A stretch of DNA of 64,000 nucleotides from Ischnura elegans (GCF_921293095.1 NC_060249.1:79991907-80055906); one strand, 5' to 3'; shown: positions 1 to 12,800, counted from the first letter of the stretch. Notes: generated from the letters alone by a model not told the origin. Numbers and translations are program-made.

Positions 1-446
1 TCTCCCGCATAATTGACCACCCTTTATTATATTATTTAGGCCTTGATTCACCACCGTTGGCCGTGGTATGAAAGAACGACGGCTTCGCTCATCGGGGACA
101 CACGTTTTGGAAAATCTTCCCAGTCAGAATTAGCCATCGACCTTATTTACAAAATTGCAAAAACTTTATCAAGCTCTTATATTTTTGGTCTAAGTTGTTA
201 TTGTAAAGGTTGTTCGTCAAAAATCTAGGTTGATTCTTCAAAAAAATGGAAAAAAATTAATTAATACTAGGAAATGACACGTCATCCACATAAATTATTT
301 GGAAAGATTATTTTCGAGTCACATTAATATTTTATTTCAGTTTTAATAATGTTTAACCATGATCATGAAACATTTACACTTATATTACTAACTTAGCCTT
401 TAACTGGTTTGATGCCTTCAGGCGTGTAATAATCTTTTTTTTATCA
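1..446. other. intergenic, nothing recognised
   Basis: AT-rich sequence with no convincing coding potential, RNA gene or structured repeat on either strand. Confidence 0.5.
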
Positions 447-780
447 TGATCACTGGTCAACAATCCTAGGATTGGTTTGACGCAGCTCTCCACTCAGTTC
501 TCCTATCAGCTAATCTTTTCACACCTATTTAGACGTATTTCTTCTCTTTCACACCCTTCTTTATTTGTTCCATATATTTTGTTCGAGGTCTTCCTTTTCC
601 GTTCTTGCCATCCACTTGTCCCTCGACGATTGTCTTCATCAGGCCATCATGTCTCAAGATGTGGTCTATAAGGTTGTTCCGTCTTTTTGTTAAGGTTTCA
701 TGAGGCTTCTCCCCTCTCCTACTCTTCTTAGGACTTCTTCGTTACTAACTCGGTCGATCCATTTGATCTTCATCATCATC
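447..780 (-). mobile_element. RTE-like LINE 3' end, truncated copy 1
   Basis: Read on the minus strand this matches the copies at 52915-53440 and 57600-57965. It begins near 775 with codons for the KIKWIDRVSNEEVLRRVGE stretch, part of the C-terminal tail of RTE-type LINE polyproteins, then runs through several stops and shifts. It ends with the shared 3' sequence CAATCCTAGGATTG reversed near 460. A CATCATCAT-rich tract lies at the 5' truncation. The copy is dead and severely 5'-truncated. The clade is inferred from the tail motif and the ATG-repeat tails of the sister copies. Confidence 0.7.
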
Positions 781-926
781 AATAATGATCATAAAGTTGC
801 CTTATATCATTGCAGGTATCGTGAGATCATTTAGGAGAGGGTCATATTTACAAGAGAAGCGCCAAATAAAAGACTAAATTACGCTTAAATTATATGAGAA
901 CTCAAATCACCGGATTACATCATGGC

Positions 927-1810
927 CAATAGGGTAGTTTCCTTCATCAAAGAAAACGAAAGGCATTGATTGCGATTCGTTGCCTAACATTAGTGTATTC
1001 ATTATATATTACTTGGTTTTAGAAATTCCATTTTATACGAATGTTAGTGGTCAATTTTAACCTCATTTGAAATAGGCAAGATTGGCACCCATGCGTTGCC
1101 ACCCCACGTGACGTCACAGGGATCTAGATGTATACGAATAGTCAGGAGTTTCACATCGACTGAGATTACCAATGCATGAATGTGGCACAGAACTCAGGGA
1201 AACATCTCTTAATATTCACCTATTAAAATTGCCTATGGTCGGAAAGTTTCCTTCGTTCGATAGGGTATTAATAATCCTTATTTAAGCAGGGTAGTCTGCT
1301 ATCTGCTAGCAGCCTGCATCGTATCTGTGCTCACTGCTCATAGCCTCGCACCAAGATGGCCTCACACGGCAGCAGCTGGAATCAGAATAACGTCTCACGG
1401 GCTTTTCCTTGCATTGAGTTCAGCATTCTTTCGGGCTGCATCCGCGTCCGTTGTCGAAGAACCACAACAGTTTCGCCAGCTCTCCTGCCAGCGTCCTCAG
1501 GTGAAGGATTCCTTCACCTGAGGACGCTGGCAGGAGAGCTGGCGAAACTGTTGTGGTTCTTCGACAACGGACGCGGATGCAGCCCGAAAGAATGCTGAAC
1601 TCAAGTAATCACCGCGGAAACCTGCGTACGAACATTTTCCTTGCATTCATAATTATCCGTCGCGTTTTCGCGCACTCGCAAATTTTCACTTTTCATTTAA
1701 TCGCGAAAAATAGATATCGTCATTTAAAAATCTAAAAGCGTGAAACACGTACTCCAGGAGTAATTATCTTTCGATTTTGGCAATTTAAAAAATTATAAAA
1801 CCATCCTATA
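927..1810 (+). mobile_element. TIR element family 1, copy A
   Basis: First of three copies (others at 37545-38205 and 44260-44932). It starts CAATAGGGTAGTTTCC and, in the sister copies, ends GGAAACCACCCTATTA, a 15 bp terminal inverted repeat with one mismatch; this copy's right end is eroded (CCATCCTATA). A CRE-like palindrome GTGACGTCAC lies in the interior (about 1109-1118) and is kept in all three copies. No coding capacity is seen, so it is a non-autonomous DNA-transposon-like element. It is interrupted by the palindromic insertion 1416-1634. No clear target duplication was found. Confidence 0.7.
1403..1647 (+). mobile_element. palindromic insertion 1 with 13 bp target duplications
   Basis: Insertion 1416-1634 is flanked by TTTTCCTTGCATT at 1403-1415 and 1635-1647. 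It sits inside TIR element copy A exactly where copies B and C run straight through, so the empty-site sequence is visible in the same window. It contains a perfect inverted repeat of 95 bp per arm (1414-1508 and 1510-1604, one central base) and then a 30 nt unpaired tail holding ACCGCGGAAACCTG before the right duplication. Related insertions lie at 6111-6243 and 52700-52855. It matches no family I recognise. Confidence 0.75.
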
Positions 1811-3929
1811 GTCAGCATTTGATGCGCATAATGAAGGACTTTTTCGTCTCTTTCATAGTGGAGGATACCTTAATTCCATCGTTAAAAAATAAAAATCCGA
1901 TACATAAAGACAGGAAAAATGCCTAAGCGCCAATCTTTTTCAAGTGGAACAGTTCATTTTTAGAAACGATTGGCAATATTCCACAGCATGAATGGTAACT
2001 CCATATAGTTCCCATTTAACGATACTTTCATGAATTTACATACAATAACTCTTTCGATAATGTATAACAAAATTTTCGACAGAGTTGGCCTCGCCATCAG
2101 ACCAGAGGGAGATTTAATAGAGATCGATCGGAATCAATATTATTATTGTTAAAATTTCCAGTACTTTCTTTGTATACCTCGAAACCGCTCGAGATAAATT
2201 CTGAAGCCGTTATATTTAAAAGTAGGCCTTCACCACCGCCGTGTTTCTCTTCACTTTTCTGGGATTTCCATAGTCTTTCCTATAATAACTTGACGGTCCT
2301 TGATGGCATAAGTAACCTCAGCAGTCGGTCTCCTCCCAAAATAATAACCATCCAATTATCTCTTAAAACATCCCAGTCCATCTGCCAATCAACCCATCTG
2401 TTATTAGCGATACTGATGGCCTCAATTGTCAGTCACCTCCCCGAAGACTTACCCAGACGAATTGATTACAACCGCCATGTCCCTTGATAAACTACCACGA
2501 GAACATCCTGGGAAACGCCTTCCCATATATGCATTTGCTGTGGTCAAAACGCCGTGTTTTCCACGTCCCTGGCCTCAGGACTTATGGGACGTATTTCATT
2601 ACGATGGGATGTATCAAAATGGGAAATATATTGGCTCGCATGTTCACGGCGTTATCTCCCGTTGCCTGACCTCCCACATTGGTCTGTCGTTTTAAACTCG
2701 CGTTATCTCCGGGAAGACCCATCGCAGTCGTAAAACCTATCGGAGGATCGACAAGAGATACTTAATGAAAGTGCAGATGATTCTATACTCTTAGCATGGA
2801 AGAGCTGTGTTTGAAAAGTAATTTTACAGTGGATTTGTAGTTGATAGGCTTGCTGTACATCACAATGCTGAGGATTCACTTCGTGGCATGCCATTCACAA
2901 TATGCCAATGCGCTTTCAAAAACAATTTTTTTTTGTGAACGTGGAACGTGATTTATGCCAGGGGAAAATGATTCCCTTAAATGATACTGTCGCGATTTCT
3001 TTCTAAGAAGCTACTCCGTAAATCTTCTGGTTGCTACGCGAGAAAAGTATTCCTCATATCTTGGCTTAAATCCACCTTCAATAGGTTCTATCTTTTGTAC
3101 AGCCTTTCGATTCATACCAGTTGCTCTCAAAAGACATAATTATAATTTCTCGTGACAAAAATCAAATATGCTTGCAAACGGACTATCCACTGTATACAAC
3201 ATTTTTATTGGTGATACGTCCTATTCATAGTTTATACGAATAACATGCATGGAGTTCAGTACGAATGAGTGAATAACGTATTTCTTTTTTAACGTCTATT
3301 CTCTCAGTTCCAAATTTCCCCATTACCCTCAAGAGATAAAATGCAAACGGCGATACTTGACACTACTTTTTTATCTAAGGAATGTTCCTTAAAAGCATAT
3401 ATGACTATATTTTGAATGAAAAAATTCTCTCCAGTACCCTATATAAGAAACTTTTTACCGCAGAAATCAATCATCTACAGGTAACAACACTATATAAGCC
3501 AAGCTTCCTGGCACCCCAAATTGTCATACAAGCGACATAATTAAACCTTCAGCGTGAGAATTCTTCGTGTCACTAGGAATGTTGCAAAAACCAAGAATAG
3601 TTTGCGGTTACAAGCCTAAATCTATTTTTCTGCGGTAAAAATTTACCCAGTATTCTTTTTTGAATTTTAACCATTTTTGGCGAACGAATTCTCTCAAGAA
3701 AAACTACCAGGATTGCTGCCTGGATTCCTTATACTTCAGCGCATTACCTACCCGTAAATATGCCAATTATTCGATTTTCGGTTCTGCTGAATTTCACAAT
3801 CACATATCGTCATTAAATTATATACTTGGAAATTATCACTGCATTCTATCATTTTTTAATTACCTGTGGACAAAAAAGAGCCTCGACAATATCGTTAGTA
3901 CGTGATACTCTATTAATCGTTGGCGTGTG
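1811..3929. other. intergenic, nothing recognised
   Basis: Unique AT-rich DNA. Two overlapping open frames at 2146-2695 (113 and 89 codons) show no recognisable motif and no coding-like composition. No RNA gene or repeat was identified. Confidence 0.45.
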
Positions 3930-4012
3930 GTGTGAACGTGGGGATCGGCCTGCAGAGTGCAGGTGATTGCTAGCACCCTGCCAAACAACCAAGAGGTGGA
4001 TCGCAGTGTATT
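3930..4012 (+). repeat. LINE 3'-end fragment
   Basis: Contains GTGATTG..AGCACCCTGCCAAACAACC, a decayed version of the GGTGATTGATCACCCCCTGCCA consensus seen at 35150-35250, 39030-39110, 39590-39620 and 47570-47650. In better copies this sequence runs into GCAGGGT...GTAGATGTAGA, as LINE 3' ends in arthropods do. Solo fragment, no coding sequence. Confidence 0.45.
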
Positions 4013-4050
4013 ATGTAAGCCTGCATGTAATAAGAGCTAACAGATATAGG

Positions 4051-4170
4051 CATGACCACCTAGATACTCAGTATGAGTAGGTATTTGTTGGCCTATATCA
4101 CGAACACCTAGATACTCATACTCATACTGAGTATCTAGGTGGTCATGATATAGGCCAACAAATACCTACT
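4051..4170. repeat. nested inverted tandem structure
   Basis: Positions 4051-4079 (CATGACCACCTAGATACTCA...) are the exact reverse complement of 4119-4147. Positions 4076-4100 (AGTAGGTATTTGTTGGCCTA...) are the exact reverse complement of 4146-4170. The two stems cross in order, so the right half is the inverse of a roughly 50 bp unit repeated in tandem. The 18 bases between them (4101-4118) hold a further partial copy, CACCTAGATACTCATA. No target duplication is evident. Confidence 0.8.
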
Positions 4171-6095
4171 GGGAAATAGCATTAAAAGGCATATAATTTG
4201 GGCGTCAGATACTTCTTTGAAAAGCATCGTTAAATGAAATAATCAAAAATCGATACCTATACATAAGCCATATTCCCTCACAGGTAATATATTATGATCT
4301 ATTGCCAATTGAATCCTTGTTTACGAATCACCTCCTTATCTCCAGCGAGGCAGAAACCAAGGTTAATAGGCCCCAATCAATCACCTGCGATGATACCTGC
4401 CTTCCCCATCCACAGCTCTTTTCCTATTCTAGAGTACCATCAATTGGACTTATTTTCTCATTTTTAAGAAAGAGAATGAAGAAGAAGAAAGAAGAAGAGC
4501 TACAAGGATGACTCATATCGATTACCCACGAATCAGATGTAAATCGATTAGCCGGTGAATGGAAATACCTCTCTAGTGAAATATTCGATTCACTCGAATC
4601 TAGACATTTTATTTGCAAACCGCAATGTTAGTCTTTCACTCCTTCATCGGCAATGCGAATCAAGGAAATTTTTACAAAATTTTTCTTCTCTTTCATCGCA
4701 TGGCAATTTGTACCTTATTTAGTTTCGAATTTGATTCGAAAACGATTCCTTTAAATTTGAGATTTGAATTTTTTTAGAGATTTGATTCGTTTTCAAACGA
4801 AACTTTTATGAACAGATTCTTTGAGTTTGATTCGACATGAGAACCCCTAATTCAAAGAGAAATACGACGAATGTACTTATCATTTAGCTTCCATGCAATT
4901 ACTCTCTAGACACTCCAAAGTGAGTTAGCCTGTAGTGGAAAGGGTAATGATGAGGCGTGGATGAAACAATTTTATACCTTCTATATCTGGCTGGAATAAA
5001 TCATTCAAGGGATTGAAAAATTAAGGAGAAAAGAAAACATTATATTGGAGAACGTAAAATTTTGCCAAATTTCACCATCTGATTGCGGATGTAGACAACT
5101 CAATTGATCCAACTGTCCACAATCACGCTTTATAGTACCAATTACACCCGAGCTACAAAAAATTTCACTTCAGTGAAGAACCCGAGTATTCACTGAACGA
5201 AGAAATGAAGGATTCTCCGCGTCGGGCTGTCACTTTGCACCAATTGAATTGAAGTTGCTAGGAAGTTTGCCTTGTCTCATCATAGTCTTAATAGTGGTTT
5301 AACTAGTCTCAGTCTAGTTAGCGAGTCATTTTAGTGATTTCAACAAAGTTCAAAAATTGTATTCCGATTTTTCTCTTTCAAAACTTAGCAGACCATGGGA
5401 TTGTGATAGCTTCCACCGATAACAAACAGCTATTTAGCATAAACTTCCTGGATAAAAAAATCACATGCACCCAGCGTAGATTTTATCTAATACCTAAGAG
5501 TTAGTTCAACGGCAGGTGTTATGTAGTGGAAATTCGACATATTGAAATAAAAGGCGATAGCAATTTTCCACAATTATTAATTAATTATCGTAGAAAAGGT
5601 GTACTACCTTTCATTTCAACCTAACAGTTACTTGATAATTTACCTTACTGTAATGAAGAGTTTGAGGCGTCACTTGGTGGGGTAGCTTTATTTTTATTTG
5701 AAATTAAATGTAAATTTCACACTATTTAATTTTGATGATTTTTTGGAAAAGTACCTTACTATATCCTTCAAGAAGAAACATCGCAAACTAGATGCGACTA
5801 TTGAATGCCGAGTTCGTAAATACTCAGGGGTCAGTGACCCCCACGTGTAACCCTGGGTCACCATCACTCAGAATCTCTCGTGGGGTAAACACACACGCTT
5901 AGTATGCGGGAATGCCAACCGTAAACTGGGATTTGCAAAAAGAATACTCCGTAATTGTCATAGAAGTCACATGACAAAGGAGTGTGCTGCTTGCAAGTGG
6001 AACCCTTAAGAATTAGGAGTGATACCTGTAATCAATGGAGTACAGCGCAATGCGGCCATGCGCAGACTCGTGATGAATTGAGGCAAACACCATAC
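4171..6095. other. intergenic with GATTCG-rich patch
   Basis: No gene recognised. Between about 4560 and 4850 the words ATTCGATT, GATTCGAA, TTTGATTCG and CGAATC recur irregularly, looking like a decayed low-complexity array. A short inverted stretch at 4434-4618 overlaps purine-rich (GAAGAA)n. The remainder is unique AT-rich sequence. Confidence 0.4.
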
Positions 6096-6258
6096 ACTTA
6101 TGACTCGGTGAAGATACGTCTCTTTCGGGTAATACACCGCGTGGGTCCATTGTTCTTGGTCCGAGAACAATGGACCCACGCGGTGTATTACCCGAAAGAG
6201 ACGTATCTTCATACTCATCGACCCGCGGAAGCCTGCATAAGGAACTTATGACTCGGTG
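6096..6258 (+). mobile_element. palindromic insertion 2 with 15 bp target duplications
   Basis: Insertion 6111-6243 lies between two exact copies of ACTTATGACTCGGTG (6096-6110 and 6244-6258). It has perfect 48 bp inverted arms (6109-6156 and 6164-6211) around a 7 nt loop TGGTCCG, then a 32 nt one-armed tail containing ACCCGCGGAAGCCTG. The arm shares CTTTCGGG and a nearby CCGCGT with insertion 1, and the tail aligns with it, so the two are members of one family with divergent bodies. Confidence 0.8.
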
Positions 6259-9200
6259 TTTATATCCCTGTATAGCGCTCCATCGCCCGCGCGAAAAATG
6301 GAAGTGACCCGCTGGGTATTATGTGGATATATAGAACAGCTGCAAGAGTATTGCCATTTGGTCGTCTCGGTGGGGGATAACCCGAACGAGAGATAAAGAG
6401 GATGAAAGGATAAAGCATCGGTAAATAGCGACAACAGTAACAACACTCTTCCTCACCAACCCTTCCCCGTAGCCCTGAGAGCAGACGCGAAGGAAGCCCA
6501 TGATAAATAGCATCATGTCCACCACTCCTCTAGCATAACGGCCCTGCCGCGTCCATTTCCCGTTCATTTTTTTTCTTTCCATCACTTGAGCCATTCGAGG
6601 GCAAATATGCACTCTGGGATAGATCTTCTCACCCCCAGACACAGCCTGGAGATGAGGGCAGGTCGTTTGGGAAAACCCCGTGCGGAAAGGTGTTGTCGAG
6701 GAACTTGAAACAGGAGAGCAATCAGCATACGGCTATGTGTGTGTCCGTGTTGATTATCTCCCCGGCAGCAAAGAGTGGCGGTTGAGTCACCTTTTTTATC
6801 TCCGTGGGCTATAAATATAAGGACGGACTGTCGGCAAATATGTGGCTTCCCTGATAACCCTGTTTGGCTAGCTTGCTTCGCGATATCCAGAGGGAAAAAA
6901 CATTGCAATATCGAAATATTTTTCATAGCAGACAGGTGAAAATTGTATTTGCAATCACGTAGCTTTATTTAAAACAGGAGAAAAATAAAGAAGAAGCCCA
7001 ATTAGATTGCATTATTTAACCACCATTTATGCTACGACTAAAGAAAGCCTTTTATATCACCTGAATCTAAATGTCTAGTTTTAAACACATGCATTTGAAT
7101 CCTTGGAGAGCCCTGCCCACAGTCGCTGCTACACTAAATTATATTCCATTATAATTTATATTATTAAAGCAGATAGCTAACTATTTTACTGGTCCCCGTA
7201 GGTAACATAGGCCTCTATTTCCGCCGTATTCCTATACTCATTGAGAATTCTGTGGAAATTCCTTCAAAAACAACTTCACAGAACTCACTAGACTTTTATG
7301 CAAAATTTCTTTAAAATAATGAAAGTTTTGTTAGGGAATTCTTACAGAATTCTTTAAAGTTTCAGTAGAAGTTCTACGGAAAACCTTGGCAGTTTCACTA
7401 GAGTTCTATAGATTTCTTTAAGAGTTCCTGTAGAGTTTAATAAAATTCGATTAGCATTCTATGGAAACTTCTTACCATAATTTTCCAGGTACATGGCTGG
7501 AAGGAAAAATTGCATTATAAAATCGGAACTAATGCTTTCCAACACTTTTGAGCGATATTAAAGAATGAATGATAAAAATAAGTAAATACAGGGAAAAATA
7601 GATGACAGGTGCGAGTCTCGTTCGAATAGGCTGACTTTAGAACTACCTACACTGACCAATTGACCAATTCAGCATAATGAGTTACAAGTATAGCAATACT
7701 GTACAGAACACCATTAGCGCTGACATAGTATCTTCTCACCGAAGTTCCGAGTCGTCACCTTTGACCTCACGTATTTAGGAGCAAGAGTTTTATAAATATA
7801 GTGCATAAAGGGTATATTTTAACGAAATAATTATCATTATTTCCAATTTTCCTCACAGAATTCGCAGTGTGTGAGGATATAATGAGGAAAGCTGTTAATT
7901 AGTGCGAGGAGCCTCCTCGCTTAAGCACCCAGTAAGGAAAATTAATTTACCTAAGAGCTATGATGCAAGAATTGAAGCCTGATAAGCGTCAAGTAAAATA
8001 GCGGCTATTCCCTGATATCCTTAAATCACTATTACTAGATAATATTCCATAATAATCGCCCTCTAAATATCACTAACATTAGTGAGGTTATTCCGATGTT
8101 TTTATTAGAAGCCTTTCATCGTCAATTCCAACAAAAGTCTCGCATTTTAATGAATTTAATGCATCATAATAATAAAGTGACGATTAGTTATTGCATCAAT
8201 AAATTGTTAATTTCTCAAATATAAAGAATGATGCTAGGTTTTCTCAAGACTGTCAAGATCATGTCCAGAACAATTACTTTTCTCCGGAAAACATGCGAAA
8301 GTTCTCCAGATATCCTTGCAATAAAAAGAATATTTTGTACCGCATGTTCGAAATTCTTAAATTTCCCTTCAATAATTCCGGTGAAACTAGTATTACATGT
8401 GTGCTTATGTCTGCTCAAATAATCTTAGTGCAAAGAAAATATTCGACATTTTATAGGTAGCGGTTACGTTCTACGTAGGGAGCTCTACGGAACACATGTC
8501 CCGTGCTCTGTAGTAAAAACCTAGAAAAGTAACTCCGAATGCTATGTTATACGGAACATTTTTTACGAAACCCGTCAAGGAGGCCGTCCACATTTACTCT
8601 GCAGGCATAATTTCTCCAGATCTAAAGGGAGTGTTGTTTAGATTTGAAACGCGTTCCACAGAACGGACGAAGCTTTCCGGAGGATTCCTTACGTAAAAAT
8701 ATTCTACAGAAATTAATGGCAGGGTATCAATGATTCTAAATGAATCCTATGGCTATCTTGCTCATCAGTTCAAATAGGTATGAATAAATCTAGATAGGCC
8801 GTCTTTTTTTAATTAAGGTATATCATTATCTAATTTTTTATCCAGCTTTCATTTATTTTTACTTACCGACTCGCATTTTTCCATGCCACCCTCATTTGTT
8901 ATTTTACCTACCTTTTGATAAGTTTAATGCCTCCTATTTTTGTGAAATTTGTACTTCTTATATTTTATTCTGGGTATTATTTTTGTAAAAAATCCCAAGA
9001 TTGAAGAGTGATGGAGTGAACCTTGAGTATGATGTAGTAACATTAAAACCTAGGTCGCAATAAACTTCATAACCGTGGAAAATTGCAAGTATTTATTTCA
9101 ATATATTATTTTTTTATTTTCATACTCTGAGGAAATTTGTTCCGGAATAATAGAACTACTTTCTATTTTAAACCTGCAACATCTTTCGTTCCAACCCTTC

Positions 9201-9399
9201 TGATGGAGGATCAAAGTCTTTGCTTTTAATTTTTACACGTTCCTGCAAACACAATTAAACGAGGTCATAGCATGGAAAATGATCGAATTATAAGGTCAAT
9301 CGTGAAAATGTGAACTGAATCAACAGGTAAGCTGGTATTTACACCATCTTCGACTCTCCCTGTATTCGTGGCAGAGGTGAGTTGAGAGACAATAAGGGA
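6259..9399. other. intergenic, degenerate short repeats
   Basis: No gene recognised. From about 7225 to 7480 the sequence is built of loose variants of AGTTCTATAGAATTTCTTTA about every 20-25 bp, resembling an old tandem array. Weaker echoes (TCTACGGAAC, TTCTACAGAAATT) recur at 8460-8720. Short minus-strand frames at 6319-6926 overlap a mildly GC-rich patch and show no recognisable protein. Confidence 0.4.
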
Positions 9400-9800
9400 T
9401 AGAAAAGAAGTTGACAATTAACCGAAAACCGAGCCGCACTGCTCGGAAAGGGGGAGGGAGTCTTGGCGCAAATATTCTACGCGACCGACCGCCGCCAGTG
9501 TTTGGCAACACGGGGAAATTTGCTCGGGCGTTGGGCAAAAGGGCGAGTAAACTGATTCGAAGACACCCCTGCCCGATAGCGCCGGCGTGCGACACTTTCT
9601 TGATGGTAGGGAGTGAGAGACACCGACCTAAGGTTGTGCAACGAAAGAACCGCGGAACACCGATAGCAAGGGCGACAATTTGAAAGAGCGGCGGAACGCT
9701 CTTTGTTGCCAGGCTACGGAGCTTCGGTGCGTGTAGTGTTTGTCGTAGCTGATTAGCCGTGGCCGCAACCGTTGCGAATAAAATAAAATTATCACCGATC
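9400..9800. other. CpG-rich patch
   Basis: Locally CpG-dense sequence (for example GCGCCGGCGTGCGACAC) within AT-rich surroundings. It could be an orphan promoter or a GC-rich repeat. Overlapping frames on both strands are not protein-like. Confidence 0.3.
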
Positions 9801-12800
9801 CCCGCGAGGAGTTGAGAGAGGTTAAATATACGTTCCCTACAATAAGAGAAGTAGAAATCAATCCAGGGTAGTTTTTAGTTCCCGTGCCAACTGTATACCT
9901 TATGATATCACAAGCTACTAAATTTTATTAGAATGAATTCTAAGCAAAAATATATATTGTATGATTACAATCCTTTGGTCAAAAATTTCATGGAAAAAAA
10001 AATATGAATCGAGATTCAGTGTGTTACCATATTTGTCGCAGTACGTTCCATCATTCTTCCTACAAACATTCTAAATCCCACTTTTCATAATTTTGTAGGA
10101 CTGCCATAGGTAGCGGAATGAATAGTGCAATTGGTTCATGCTCAGTTAAACCTTGCCAGATGCCATGCAATTGCAAGTAAGATTACGGTAGCACTTACAT
10201 ATATAGCCAAGTGCATATAGGGGAAAAAATATGCACCCCATCCCTATAGGTGGCTCGAAGGATATAGCGTAAATTTAGATGAAAATTCTGATCGTTACCA
10301 ATCAATGGCATCTTCACTGTCCGAAGAATAATAAAAGAACTTGAATAGCATACTCTCCTAATTTAATACAGGCAAATAAAGTAATCGAAATCATCGCATC
10401 CTTCTCTATAGCCCGTGAACAAAAAAATGCGGGAACTATTTTCACATTGCTTTATAAATATATTTTTTCGATATTTCGATATAATGACCGAAAGAACACT
10501 TTTCACAACTTGCGACCCATTCTGAAATGTTTTTTTCCAAATATCGCTACACATTTTCAATCATGTTTGTTATTTACTATTAGTTATAGAGAGTTGATTC
10601 AGGATTAATCCGGTGGAATTCTAATATATTGTAAATAAAAACTTACTAGTTATTTTCCACAAGTAATTTGTTTCACACAGTCGCTTTTCTCACATTTTTC
10701 ACTACCGCCAGGAGACCTTAGGTCAGGTGTCAATCGATCGGTCAGATGACCCAACGATAATACGATGTATTGAAACTGGATGTTGAAATAAAATTTTTTG
10801 TGGAAAATTGCCAGTTTGTTTGAAAATGTTTTAATTCAAAAATTTTACTATTACTCCCCTCTCTCCCACGATTATAGCAAAATGCTCTTTATAAACATAT
10901 CAGTACAACGATAATAAAGGGAGTCGTTTTTTATTCCAAATGTAATAAAAAGTAATGATATGTCATGGAGATACCTACCGTGCAAAAAGAAAATGTGAAC
11001 GATATACTCTGCCAAGGCAAAAGTCGACCCATCTGACCTCAGTGACACAGCAGTGAATTTTGACAGGGATTGAAGTCCGAGGAAGACACACAAACGGACC
11101 GACATTGTGGTGCCTCTGGCCTACAGCATAAGTGAACCCTAGGGGAAAATGTAAGGAAAAGCATCGCGAAAAGTCTTCGAGAGGCAGAAAATAAGAGTTG
11201 TGAGGTGCTACGCGGGTTTAGAGGGTGATGGGCAAACATTCAAGAATTATGTCCGCCCACCCACCCCCAACCCTCCCCCTCTCTCCGACTGCCCTCTTCC
11301 CCAACCCTTTCCCAACTAAAAATACCCTCACTGGGCACGAGGAATGCCTGCTAAAGCTCGGAGACGCCTCGAAATACCCGTCGACTCACACAACTGGCAC
11401 GCATTACGGGCATCAAAACACTTTTTTTCTTCGGCCCGCTCCTTTTCCCCTCGAGTTTTGCGTAGTACCAAGGCGATACATTTTAAAAGCCCGCAAAAAA
11501 TACTCCAAGTCCCTGCTTCCCAGCGGAAATTAGTTCTCGGGTGCTAGCGATAAAAGGAAGAATGCTTTGCGAGCCTTTCCCTCAAACTAGACTTTTTAAA
11601 TAAGCTAAGATACTCTTCAAACATGTTAGCACTTCCATGTGCTCATACATTTCCTTCAAATTCGCTTTGCTGGGCGTTGCCGTAAACCCTTTCTCAATTA
11701 GGATAATGTAATACATATTATAAACGTCCGCACCCTGTGTCCTACAAATATGTATCCAAAATATATCCAAAAAAGGGGTTGCCCCCAATAGAAAGATTGT
11801 CGAAAGAGGTGTAAAATAAAATTATTAGGGCAATATATCATGGATAACTTTCGGAATGCTTAACCGTATCGTTGAAATCTCCAATTCAATACTCAGTAAA
11901 CTCCAGGACCATCTAATAATTTGTTCTTTTCCGGCGAATGTGTATACTTAAGTTTCTCCCGCATAGCAATTGAAGTATCCATCTCTCAAACCCTTCCTAA
12001 AAGATATATACTGAAATAAATTATTATTCCACCAGCAATGAAAGCGATAACTTTCACGGGACATGGCAGTAATAGGGCACGACCAGGATTATTACTCTTA
12101 CTCTTGAAGTCGTTTACGATACAGTTGAGTTTTTCCATAATACTATGCTAGTGACTGGCAGTATCAGTATATAATACCGTATGCATTCCATTTTTATCTG
12201 ACGAGGAATGTCTGGATGGGACTCGTTTTAGTGCGGCGATGACCAAGATAAGGATAAGAAAACAATTCTCCAAATTTTAATTGTAATTCGAGTATTGATG
12301 GAGGTTATCTCATATTTATATCGAGATGGAGAAACACAAGGACTAGGACCGATATCAATCGGATTTTCCAAGATAGGGGTATGGAGCAGCGAAAAATTCA
12401 GCGAACCACGGTCAAAGAAAGCTAATGTGCGCATTTGATAAATTTACTTGTTTCTTGTTAGGTATATTCCATTAATTTGCTTGTTATTGGGCCATTTTAA
12501 ATTGGAAATATTGCTGTAAGTGGACATTTTCCATAAATAAAAATATATCTTCGTCAAATAAAACTGGACAAAGAATATGGTCCTTGACCAATTTTCGTAA
12601 TTCGTTTAATAGCTAGTCCTCCGTTATAGATTAAACCATCCCATAATTTCCGGCTTCTGAGAATTAGCATTCCCAAAAACCAATAAGACTGATATCATTA
12701 TCTCAAAAATCTATCAGAGCAAAATTGAGCAACTCTTCACAATACACATAATGAATGCAGCGGACGATGTGCGCCGTAAAAAAAATCAACAAAATATAAG

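Noticed and set aside
7900-7990. Possible fourth palindromic insertion (GCGAGGAGCCTCCTCGC with GAAGCCTG downstream)
   Set aside because: The palindrome is only 8 bp per arm and no flanking direct repeat was found.
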